Assembly: GCA_018716385.1 (NCBI GenBank)
Contig: DVJZ01000019.1
Span: forward strand, 1-64,000
Direction of reading: 5' to 3'
Source of the DNA: Candidatus Enterenecus merdae
GTDB lineage: Bacteria > Bacillota > Clostridia > Oscillospirales > Oscillospiraceae
Length of the DNA: 64,000 bases
Shown here: positions 28,966-36,925 of the stretch, in pieces
How the letters are laid out: every line of letters starts with the position of its first letter
Numbering within the stretch: position 1 is the stretch's first letter
Notes under the pieces: model-generated
The model's input: only the letters and a program-made list of their open reading frames with translations
Databases searched by the model: none
What the model was told of the DNA's origin: nothing
Made by a program: the position numbers and the translations under genes

Positions 28966-29970
28966 TTACTTCACCATCCAGCGCATGGGAATGAACAGCT
29001 GCCCAAAGGTCTCCACGGCATAGCTGTCGGTCATGCCGGCAATGTAGTCCACCACCGCCCGCTGCGCCCCCTCCCGGGCCAGGATGTCCTGATACTCCCC
29101 AGGCAGCTTGTCCGTATGCTTGCAGTAGTAGTCGAAGAGCAGGCAGACCATGTCCTCCGCCTTGCCCTCCTCCCCCTTGGCGGCAGGGTTGAGATAGACC
29201 GACTGGAACATGAACTGCTTGAGCTCGGCCATGGCTTTGGCCACCGGCTCGGACTGGGCGATCCTATCCCCCTGCCGGCTGTTGCGGATCAGGTCCAGGG
29301 TCAGCGTCTGGATCCGCTCCCCGTTGGTGAAGCCCAGCACCTCGGACAGGTGCACCGGAATGTCGGTGGGATAGATGATACCCCCCCGCATCGCGTCGTC
29401 GATGTCGTGGTTGATGTAGGCGATCTTGTCGGCAAAGCGCACCAGCTGGCCCTCCAGAGTCTCGGCCAGGTCCCCGGCCGTGTGGCACAGGATACCCCGG
29501 CGCACCTCATAGCACAGGTTGAGCCCTTCGCCCCCCCGTTCCAGCCGGTCCACCACCCGCAGGGACTGCTCATAGTGGCGAAAGCCCCCCTCCACCACCC
29601 GGCTCAAGGCCCGCTCCCCGGCGTGGCCGAAGGGGGTGTGACCCAGATCATGGCCCAAGGCGGCCGCCTCGGTCAGGTCCTCGTTGAGCCCCAGGGCCCG
29701 GGCCATGGTGCGGGCGATCCGGGACACCTCCAGGGTGTGGGTCATACGGGTGCGATAGTGGTCCCCCTCGGGCTGGAGAAACACCTGGGTCTTGTGCTTG
29801 AGGCGCCGGAACGCCTTGCTGTGCACCACCCGGTCCACGTCCCGCTGGAAGCAGGTACGCACCGGGCAGGGCGGGATGTCCACCATCCGCCCCCGGCTCT
29901 GGCTGGACAGGCAGGCCCGGGAGGAGAGGGTCTGCCGTTCCAGTTCTTCGGTATGCTCCCGAAGGTTCAT
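28966..29970 (-). CDS. dgt: dGTP triphosphohydrolase
   Basis: Start at MNLREHTEELERQTLS; FRRLKHKTQVFLQPEGDHYRTRMTHTLEVSRIARTMARALGLNEDLTEAAALGHDLGHTPFGHAGE. Confidence 0.94.
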   Translation of the reverse strand: MNLREHTEELERQTLSSRACLSSQSRGRMVDIPPCPVRTCFQRDVDRVVHSKAFRRLKHKTQVFLQPEGDHYRTRMTHTLEVSRIARTMARALGLNEDLTEAAALGHDLGHTPFGHAGERALSRVVEGGFRHYEQSLRVVDRLERGGEGLNLCYEVRRGILCHTAGDLAETLEGQLVRFADKIAYINHDIDDAMRGGIIYPTDIPVHLSEVLGFTNGERIQTLTLDLIRNSRQGDRIAQSEPVAKAMAELKQFMFQSVYLNPAAKGEEGKAEDMVCLLFDYYCKHTDKLPGEYQDILAREGAQRAVVDYIAGMTDSYAVETFGQLFIPMRWMVK

Positions 29971-30145
29971 GGCGACCACGCCCCTTTCCATTCTGATTCT
30001 TTCCATTTAATATACTACTTCGACCTTCCAGAACCCTTTTTTCCTCCCGGATTTTTTCATCCCCTTCCACTTTTGGCGCTTTCGCCATCATAAACTGGAC
30101 AAGTCCTCCATATATCTGTACGGAATCCACCAAGGAGGACCTACT

Positions 30146-31096
30146 ATGAATGTCACCGTATTCCTGATCCGCCTGCTGGTGCTGGCCGTCATCTTCGTCA
30201 ACGGCTGGACTGACGCCCCCAACGCCATTGCAACGGCGGTGGGCTCAGGCGCGCTGAGCTTTCGCCGGGCGGCCGCCCTGGCCGCTGCGTGCAACTTCGT
30301 GGGGGCAGTATTGGCCTGCCTGCTTTTCCCCGCCGTGGCTGCCACCGTGGGCAGTCTGGTATCCTTCGCAAACCCCCAGGCCGCCCTCACCGCCCTGTGC
30401 GCCACCCTGCTGTCCATTGTGGCCTGGGCGGCGGCGGCCTGGCGCTTTGGCCTGCCCACCAGCGAGAGCCACGCCCTGCTGGCGGGACTGTCCGGAGCGG
30501 CCCTGGCGCTGGGAGGCGGCAGCGCCGCGCTCAACGGGGCGGCCTGGATGCGCGCCCTGGCCGGCCTGGCCCTGTCCCTGCCCGCCGGGGCGCTGGCAGC
30601 CCGGGCCTGTCGCATATGGCTGGCCCGCCGTCCCTGCAACCCTGTCACCTGGCAGCGCCTGGCCGCCGGTGGGATGGCCCTGCTCCACGGGGTGCAAGAC
30701 GGCCAGAAGTTCTTGGCCCTGATGCTGTTGGCCGACGACTTGGGAGGCGCGCAGCCCTCCCCCCTGCTGCCCCTGCTGATCCTCACCGCGTCCATGATGG
30801 CAGCGGGCACCGCCCTGGGCGGCCGGCCCATCGTGGAAAAGGTGGGCCGGCAGCTGGCCGCCCTCACCCCTCGGGAAGGGCTGGCCGCCGACCTGGGAGC
30901 TGGGCTGGTGCTGGCCGGGTGCTCGGCGCTGGGCCTGCCTGTGTCCACCACCCACGCCAAGGTGGCGGCGGTGTGCGGGGCAGGCCGCCATCCCGACCTG
31001 CGGGCGGTGGGACAGATCGCGGGGGCCTGGCTGCTCACCTTCCCTGGCTGCGCGCTGCTCTCCTTCGCCCTCACCCGGCTGATGCTGGCCGGGTAG
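30146..31096 (+). CDS. Inorganic phosphate transporter (PiT family)
   Basis: VNGWTDAPNAIATAVGSGALS, LPTSESHALLAGLSGAAL, LPVSTTHAKVAAVCGAG. Confidence 0.92.
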   Translation: MNVTVFLIRLLVLAVIFVNGWTDAPNAIATAVGSGALSFRRAAALAAACNFVGAVLACLLFPAVAATVGSLVSFANPQAALTALCATLLSIVAWAAAAWRFGLPTSESHALLAGLSGAALALGGGSAALNGAAWMRALAGLALSLPAGALAARACRIWLARRPCNPVTWQRLAAGGMALLHGVQDGQKFLALMLLADDLGGAQPSPLLPLLILTASMMAAGTALGGRPIVEKVGRQLAALTPREGLAADLGAGLVLAGCSALGLPVSTTHAKVAAVCGAGRHPDLRAVGQIAGAWLLTFPGCALLSFALTRLMLAG

Positions 31097-31130
31097 GAGG
31101 CCTGCATCCAGGGAGGAGTTGGGGGCCGCG

Positions 31131-31271
31131 TCAAGGAAGGGGCAAGCCGTCCTTCCCCAGCGGTTTCCCCCGGTCCCGCCGCCGCTGGCGCTCCTCCGCC
31201 TGGCTGTGCTCATAGGCTTGCTTGAGCTTCTCCAACGCCTTTTTCTCAATGCGGGATACATAGCGCCGCGC
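31131..31271 (-). pseudogene. sigK: 3'-terminal fragment of sigK (sigma-K region 4.2 recognition helix and C-terminal tail)
   Basis: Minus frame: TAG|ARRYVSRIEKKALEKLKQAYEHSQAEERQRRRDRGKPLGKDGLPLP* (stop = tca at 31131-31133). YVSRIEKKALEKL matches the C-terminal helix of SigK (GISRSYVSRIEKxAL). In-frame stop immediately upstream; no start codon. Confidence 0.8.
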
Positions 31272-31291
31272 CTACTGTAAACGATGGCCCG

Positions 31292-32896
31292 TTAAGAAAG
31301 CGCCTCCAACTCGTGGAAGCGGAATTTGATGATGATCTCCTTGTCCTTGGTCAGCTCCACCCGCTCGATCAGGCTGACCAGCAGCTCCCGGCTGGTGAAG
31401 GCCGAATCTAGAAACCGCTGTACAAGCGCTCTAGCTTTTTCCTCGGTGTTTATCGGCTGCTTTTTCTGCTCACGCAGGCTTTTCAGCCGTTCCTCCAGAA
31501 CCCCGCGGTCCATCTTGGCCTTCTGGTAAATGCGCTGAAAATCGGGCTCCGAGAGCAAACCACTCAGCCGGTCCAGATACATCTGATCCAGATGGGCGGT
31601 GAGGTTGCCGATTCTGGCTTGCAGGGAGGCGGTCTCGGCCCCGCAATCGCTCGCCTTCCGGGCATCCTCCACTGCTTTGGCCGCAATGGGTTGGAGCCAG
31701 TCCGGGTCCAGATGGGCCTGGCAAATCTCCCGCACTTTGGCCAGCACTGCTTTGGTGACAGTCTCTTCCTTCATGGAATGGCAGGTGCACACCCCTGCCT
31801 TGGTAAACCGCTGGTAAGTCCGGCAGATAAAGTAGAGCACATCCTCTCCTCTGGCATTTTTTCGATTGATCACCGCCAGAGGATAACCGCACTCATGGCA
31901 AAAAATCAGCCCTTTCAATAAGAAATCGTAAGTTCGGCTCCGGGTATGCTTGCGGCTGTTCACCAGCATCCCCACCTTTTGGAAGACCTCCTGGTTGATC
32001 AGCGGCTCGTGGGTACCTTCCACCACCACCCAGTTTTCCCGCGCCTGCCGGAGGCACTTCTTGGACTTATAGCTGATCTTGACGCTGCGCCCTTGAACCA
32101 TATTGCCGATGTAGGTCTCATTTTGCAGCATATCGGAGATGCGCTCACTGCTCCATAGCCCGCTATATGGCCCCGATTTCGCAATCGGCAGCCTGGCATA
32201 GGCAGCCGGCGTGGGGATCCCTTCCGTATTTAACCGCCCGGCAATTTGCCGGCAGCTCATGCCATCCAAGGCCATGCCAAAAATGCGGCGCACCGTAGGC
32301 GCTGCTTTCTCGTCGATTACAATCCGGTTCTTTTCGGTGGGGTGCATCTTGTAGCCATACACCGGCTTGCCGCCGATGAACTGCCCCTTGCGCTGTTTGT
32401 CCCGCTTGACGGATTTGATCTTCTTGGAGATGTCCTTGGCGTACAGATCGTTCATGATGGCCCGAAAGGGCGTGATGTCGTTGGCGGTGGAGTCCACGCC
32501 GGTGTCGATGCCGTCCAGCAACGAGATGTATCGCACCCGGTGCTCTGGGAAGTACCGCTCCATGTAGTGGCCGGTCAAGATGTAGTCTCGCCCCAGCCGG
32601 GAGAGGTCCTTGGTGATGACCATGTTGACCTTTTTCGCCTCGATGTCCGCAATCATCCGCCGGAATGCCGGGCGGTCAAAGTTGGTACCGCTCCAGCCGT
32701 CGTCCACATAGGCGTCATACACAGGCAGCCTGTTTTGCTGAACAAACTCCTGCAGCAGGGATTCCTGGTTTTGTACACTCTGGGACGGCCCTTCGTTCTC
32801 GTCCTCCTTTGACAATCGGATGTATAATGCCGCATGGTAGTCCATGGGGTTGCTTATCTCTAAATGCATAAATGGTCTCCCAAGATAAGCCGCCAT
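31292..32896 (-). CDS. Large serine site-specific recombinase (SpoIVCA/TndX-type)
   Basis: 534 aa: AALYIRLSKEDENEGPSQSVQNQESLL, VDDGWSGTNFDRPAFRRMI, VITKDLSRLGRDYILTGHYMERYFP, zinc ribbon CHECGYPLAVINR...CRTYQRFTKAGVCTCHS, C-terminal coiled coil. Confidence 0.95.
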   Translation of the reverse strand: MAAYLGRPFMHLEISNPMDYHAALYIRLSKEDENEGPSQSVQNQESLLQEFVQQNRLPVYDAYVDDGWSGTNFDRPAFRRMIADIEAKKVNMVITKDLSRLGRDYILTGHYMERYFPEHRVRYISLLDGIDTGVDSTANDITPFRAIMNDLYAKDISKKIKSVKRDKQRKGQFIGGKPVYGYKMHPTEKNRIVIDEKAAPTVRRIFGMALDGMSCRQIAGRLNTEGIPTPAAYARLPIAKSGPYSGLWSSERISDMLQNETYIGNMVQGRSVKISYKSKKCLRQARENWVVVEGTHEPLINQEVFQKVGMLVNSRKHTRSRTYDFLLKGLIFCHECGYPLAVINRKNARGEDVLYFICRTYQRFTKAGVCTCHSMKEETVTKAVLAKVREICQAHLDPDWLQPIAAKAVEDARKASDCGAETASLQARIGNLTAHLDQMYLDRLSGLLSEPDFQRIYQKAKMDRGVLEERLKSLREQKKQPINTEEKARALVQRFLDSAFTSRELLVSLIERVELTKDKEIIIKFRFHELEALS

Positions 32897-33040
32897 TCAT
32901 CGCTGGCTGGACATCATTTTGCCGTCATGCCTTGCAAGGGCGCGGTTTATAAATAAGTGGAACGATTCCTCCACCAGATCCTGTAGGCAGTTCTCGTCTT
33001 TTGCATAGATGCAGCGTACTACGATTTCTTCCCGTCGCAT
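32897..33040 (-). CDS. 47-aa protein encoded directly upstream of the recombinase
   Basis: ATG 33040: MRREEIVVRCIYAKDENCLQDLVEESFHLFINRALARHDGKMMSSQR*; RBS AGGAGG; stop abuts the recombinase ATG. Confidence 0.7.
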   Translation of the reverse strand: MRREEIVVRCIYAKDENCLQDLVEESFHLFINRALARHDGKMMSSQR

Positions 33041-33119
33041 AAGTCACGCCTCCTTTCATCAAATCGTATGTACGTACACCCCTATTTTTTCCTGTCCAGC
33101 AAATCTTTCCGTGAAAATA

Positions 33120-33159
33120 CGCGTATGCGGCATGGCGCTTCCCCCATGCCGCATACGCG
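33120..33159. terminator. Perfect 16-bp inverted repeat between recombinase operon and DUF4157 gene
   Basis: CGCGTATGCGGCATGG-cgcttccc-CCATGCCGCATACGCG; T-rich DNA on both sides. Confidence 0.7.
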
Positions 33160-33322
33160 CGTGTTTTCGTTTTATTCCGTTATGGCAGGCCACTTCCACA
33201 GGGATTAGGTTTGACGGGATCTGCACCAACCCCGTAACATTCTGTCGCCTTCCGGAGCAATCTGGAACGCATCATTTGGTCGGAACAGATCAGGCATCCG
33301 CCATCATCCGCTGTGCTGCCGG

Positions 33323-34690
33323 TTATTGAATCACACAAGCCTTCTTATGCTTCTCTTTCAGTTCCTCAGCTTGTGTTTTATCCGGGTCTGCTGGCTGCAG
33401 ATTGAAAAAAGAAAGTAAGTTATGTTTTTTCATGTACGAGCTAAGGAACGAATTCGCGCGGGAAATACGCTCCATCACTTCAGAATCATTATCCAGTATG
33501 GGCTCTACGATATCAATCCAATCATCGTTGGGGTTTTGAGACAGTTCATACTGCGCATACGTGATTGCATCAATAAGTCGTTTCATTTCTTCATCCATGA
33601 TTTTACTTCGGCCCCTACTCAATAAAGCCCCACGGGATGGATGGACCATTCGGTTGCCGCGATCATCCCGTTCATCCCCAAAATATTCCACAAGAACTGT
33701 GTCGTTATCCTCAGATATCTTATTGTGACGAAAAATTCTACTTGAAAACTCTAACCTTGGCCCGAGCCAATGAAAGAGGCGCATCCGTCCACCTTCTGTC
33801 CCAGATTCGATCTCATCTTCCGTCGCTCCATTTGGAGTAGGCTCAAGGTGATTTGTTCCTCCAAAGTAGAGGCTGCCCATCAGCAAGTCAGGCGTGGGAG
33901 TACTATCAAGCAAGTCAAACATGGTACTCCCCGCAGATAAATCAGCCGCAAAGCGCGCGATCAGTGATTCAGGGGCAGAAAAGGATCCTCCAACATAATT
34001 AGCTTGCGTAAACAATCTTCTAGCTCTCATGACAGCTTCCACTTGCTGATGCATATTCCTGTTGTCATCCCACAATTTTTGTGCGGAATCTTTCTTTTCC
34101 TTCGATGTGCTACTATCATCAAGTTGCATTTTAGCTTTAATCAATTTATTGATTGATGACTTCCAATGCTTAAAGTTTGCACGATCTTCACGGTCTTTTT
34201 TATCGCACTGCACCACTGGCCCCACCGCCGTCCCCATGGTCTGGGGCACAGCCCCAACATCGGCGCTATGCTCCAAAACCGGGGAGTAGTTGACGGCCAG
34301 CCCGTTCTCCATGCCCGTGGGCCGCACCTGTCCCATCATCTGCTGGGCCACATGCGTAATCTCATGCTCCAAAGAATCCTCATGCCCTGGCCCCAGAAAA
34401 ATATCGCTGCCATAGGCATAGGCCTTTGCGTCAAACTTGGCGGGCTGGTCAGAATTGCGATGCACCCGCACCTGGTCCATGGGCAGGCCAAACTGACGCT
34501 CAAACTTTGCCCGCATGGCGTCGGCCAGGGGCTGTCCCCCGGATGAGGGCCGGGCAGGCTGCCGCTCATTCTGTCCATCCAGCATGGACAGAACCGCCTG
34601 GTTGCTCATCCCAGCGGGATGGGCCGTGTGCTCCGCCCCAGCTTCCTGGGCCGGGGACTGGGCCCGTTGTTTCCGCAGATACTCCAACAT
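33323..34690 (-). CDS. DUF4157 (eCIS core domain) protein with variable C-terminal domain, candidate eCIS effector
   Basis: 455 aa; FERQFGLPMDQVRVHRNSDQPAKFDAKAYAYGSDIFLGPGHEDSLEHEITHVAQQ is DUF4157-like with HExxH; C-terminal ~290 aa unrecognised, ending KEKHKKACVIQ*. Confidence 0.85.
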   Translation of the reverse strand: MLEYLRKQRAQSPAQEAGAEHTAHPAGMSNQAVLSMLDGQNERQPARPSSGGQPLADAMRAKFERQFGLPMDQVRVHRNSDQPAKFDAKAYAYGSDIFLGPGHEDSLEHEITHVAQQMMGQVRPTGMENGLAVNYSPVLEHSADVGAVPQTMGTAVGPVVQCDKKDREDRANFKHWKSSINKLIKAKMQLDDSSTSKEKKDSAQKLWDDNRNMHQQVEAVMRARRLFTQANYVGGSFSAPESLIARFAADLSAGSTMFDLLDSTPTPDLLMGSLYFGGTNHLEPTPNGATEDEIESGTEGGRMRLFHWLGPRLEFSSRIFRHNKISEDNDTVLVEYFGDERDDRGNRMVHPSRGALLSRGRSKIMDEEMKRLIDAITYAQYELSQNPNDDWIDIVEPILDNDSEVMERISRANSFLSSYMKKHNLLSFFNLQPADPDKTQAEELKEKHKKACVIQ

Positions 34691-34770
34691 AGCGTCACCT
34701 CCGAACTGTGGTTGACCATATTTTTCTCCTGTGTCTGCTTCACTGCTTTCTCTGTGCCCTTGATGGGTGC

Positions 34771-34799
34771 ATTATACATCATGCATGGGAAAACGACAA
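34771..34799 (-). promoter_or_regulatory. Candidate sigma-A-type promoter for the DUF4157 gene
   Basis: Minus strand TTGTCG-17 nt-TATAAT. Confidence 0.45.
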
Positions 34800-34921
34800 G
34801 TGCTTTCCCAATCAGGCTGAGGCAAAAACGGCGCTTGTGGGTGGTCACGACATTCTCCTTCGCCTCGCCTTAAAGGAAGTGCACTTTCCTGCATCGTCCT
34901 CATTTTTATCAAGGGGAAGCA

Positions 34922-34981
34922 GGGCGCACAGTCAGTACATCCCGCGGAAATCCGGGCTCTCAAAGTGGTAACTGTGCGCCC
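34922..34981 (+). repeat. Large inverted repeat in the divergent regulatory region
   Basis: GGGCGCACAGT ... CCCG..CGGG ... ACTGTGCGCCC followed by CTTTTCCCC. Confidence 0.65.
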
Positions 34982-35056
34982 TTTTCCCCTCCTTCTCCTC
35001 TTTTTGTAAAAAATCACCAATTTTACCCTATTTTTATACATTTTATCTCATCCGAA

Positions 35057-35086
35057 TTGACAAATCCCAACTCTCAATAGTATAAT
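35057..35086 (+). promoter_or_regulatory. Consensus promoter for the LytTR regulator genes
   Basis: TTGACA (35057-35062), 18-nt spacer, TATAAT (35081-35086), 22 bp upstream of ATG 35109. Confidence 0.75.
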
Positions 35087-35108
35087 TCTTCCCGCAATCA
35101 AACAGGGA

Positions 35109-35861
35109 ATGAATGATTTCTATGCAGCCAGAGGTATCATCAATATGGATTTAGAGCAAGCAGAAAAATCTCAGGCATCCGTTCTGGTCTGGACCAGGAA
35201 CCTCGGCCTACGCGACCATCTTTTTCACACGCTGTCCAACTGGGCACAGGAGACCTGTGTGGACCTCTCCCTTCAGCACCAGGCGCCTTTCTCCAGTGGT
35301 GCGCCGGCTGGCGGAATTCTGTTTCTGGACGCGGACGGTCTGGATGAGCTCCAGCCAGAACAGCTGGATCAGATCCAGAACATGGCACTGGTGGTGGTCT
35401 CCGCCAACAAGCAGACGGCCATCCGGGCCTACCGCTGGCATCCCGCCGCTTTCTTAGCGCCAAATGCTGGCTACCGCTGTGTCCGCCAGGCCATGAACCG
35501 CTGCTTCCATTTCTGGCGACAGGGGCTGAAGTGGCTGGATTTGCCCTACCGGCGAAATCGGGTGCGGATCCCTCTGTGCCAGCTGCGGTGCGTGGAGGCA
35601 GACGGACGAGCGACCATCCTGCACTGTGCGGGCAGGCAAATGCGGGCTAACTACCCCTTGGGCAAGCTATGTGCGCAATTGCCCTCGCCCCCCTTCCTTC
35701 GATGCCAGCGGGGGTTCCTGGTCCACTTGGGGGCCGTGAAGCGGATGGCGGGCGGCACCCTGATTTTGGAGGGAGATCGTCAGACTATTTCCGTCAGCCG
35801 CCGTCAGGTCAAGGATGTCCATCAGACCCTGCTCTCGTGGCATGCCCTCCGGAGCGATTGA
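35109..35861 (+). CDS. LytTR-family DNA-binding regulator with degenerate receiver-like N-terminus
   Basis: C-terminal PLCQLRCVEADGRATILHC...LPSPPFLRCQRGFLVHLGAVKRM is LytTR-like. Confidence 0.8.
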   Translation: MNDFYAARGIINMDLEQAEKSQASVLVWTRNLGLRDHLFHTLSNWAQETCVDLSLQHQAPFSSGAPAGGILFLDADGLDELQPEQLDQIQNMALVVVSANKQTAIRAYRWHPAAFLAPNAGYRCVRQAMNRCFHFWRQGLKWLDLPYRRNRVRIPLCQLRCVEADGRATILHCAGRQMRANYPLGKLCAQLPSPPFLRCQRGFLVHLGAVKRMAGGTLILEGDRQTISVSRRQVKDVHQTLLSWHALRSD

Positions 35862-35876
35862 TATCGAGGGGTTTTC

Positions 35877-36599
35877 ATGAAGATATCCATTGCCATTTGC
35901 GATGCCCTGGAGCGAGAACAGCTGAATCTGGTCCAAATGCTCCAGCATTATGGGAAAGCACACGGTTTGGAAATCACCGTGGACACGATCTCTAGCGGCG
36001 AGGAGCTCCTCTCCCTGTGGACGCCGGATCGGTGGGATCTGATTTTTCTGGATATCTATATGCGCGATCTCTCCGGTGTGGAGATCGCCCGCCGCATCCG
36101 GCAAAAGGATCGGAACTGCATCCTGGTTTTTGCCACCACCAGCCAGGATCACGGCATCATAGGCCATGAACTGCGGATCTCAGACTACCTGGTAAAACCC
36201 TTCCAGCAGCAGGACGTGGACAGCGTGATGGACTGGATCCTTCAGGATCAGGCGCCCCGGCTGCGGACTCTCCGCCTGTACGTCAACTGGAATGAGGTGG
36301 AGGTCCGCTTGCGGGACATCACTTACATTGAGATCCGGGAACACACTGCACTGATTCACCTCAACGGGCAGACGATCTCTCCCCGGCGGAGTATGGAATC
36401 CCTGGAGGAGGAACTGATCGGGACCTCCTTCTTCCGCTGTCATCGCAGCTATCTAGTGAATCTGCAGCACGTGGACAGCCTTCAGAAGCGGGACTTCTGC
36501 ATGGATGACGGCTCCCTGGTGCCCATCAGTTCTCAGCACCTGGCTAAGGCCAGGAAACTCTGCCAGGAGCTGTTCCTGGAGCGGTCCCTGAACCCCTGA
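35877..36599 (+). CDS. LytTR family response regulator
   Basis: Receiver WDLIFLDIYMRDLSGVEIARRIRQKD; LytTR RLRDITYIEIREHTALIHLNGQ...FFRCHRSYLVNLQHVDSLQ. Confidence 0.92.
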   Translation: MKISIAICDALEREQLNLVQMLQHYGKAHGLEITVDTISSGEELLSLWTPDRWDLIFLDIYMRDLSGVEIARRIRQKDRNCILVFATTSQDHGIIGHELRISDYLVKPFQQQDVDSVMDWILQDQAPRLRTLRLYVNWNEVEVRLRDITYIEIREHTALIHLNGQTISPRRSMESLEEELIGTSFFRCHRSYLVNLQHVDSLQKRDFCMDDGSLVPISSQHLAKARKLCQELFLERSLNP

Positions 36600-36925
36600 C
36601 CAGAGAGCGCCGGCCGGAGACTACGTTCTGGCCGGCATGTTCCATCCTCTCATCAGGGCCTGGTTCCCCTGTTCTCCCGGCCGCCAGGGAGCACGGAGGG
36701 CTCCGCCCCACTCCAGGAGGCAGGCCATGGTCACGGTATCCCCTCTTCCTGGCCCGCCTGGAAGGCCACATAATACGCCCGGCTGTGGATGAAGGCCGCG
36801 GCGTTCTCCGCCGCCTCTGCGGCGATCAAGCGCCAACAACGCCCCGGCGGACAGCCCACTGCCCCCAACAGCACCCCTCAGCTCCTCTCTTCATTTGCAA
36901 CTCCTCCCGCTTCGCCCAGACGGCG

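Noticed and set aside
31292-32896. Recombinase as a generic ICE/transposon integrase unrelated to sigK
   Set aside because: Considered, but the abutting YVSRIEKKALEKLKQAYE fragment with sigma-K C-terminal sequence makes a sigK insertion more likely; no conjugation genes seen. Regulated excision remains unproven.
34708-34971. Small ORFs in the effector/LytTR intergenic region
   Set aside because: No good RBS or protein-like conservation signal; region better explained by promoters and inverted repeat.
36600-36925. Short minus-strand frame LIAAEAAENAAAFIHSRAYYVAFQAGQEEGIP* downstream of the ATPase
   Set aside because: Protein-like but only ~32-47 codons with uncertain start; may be a gene remnant, not supported enough to call.
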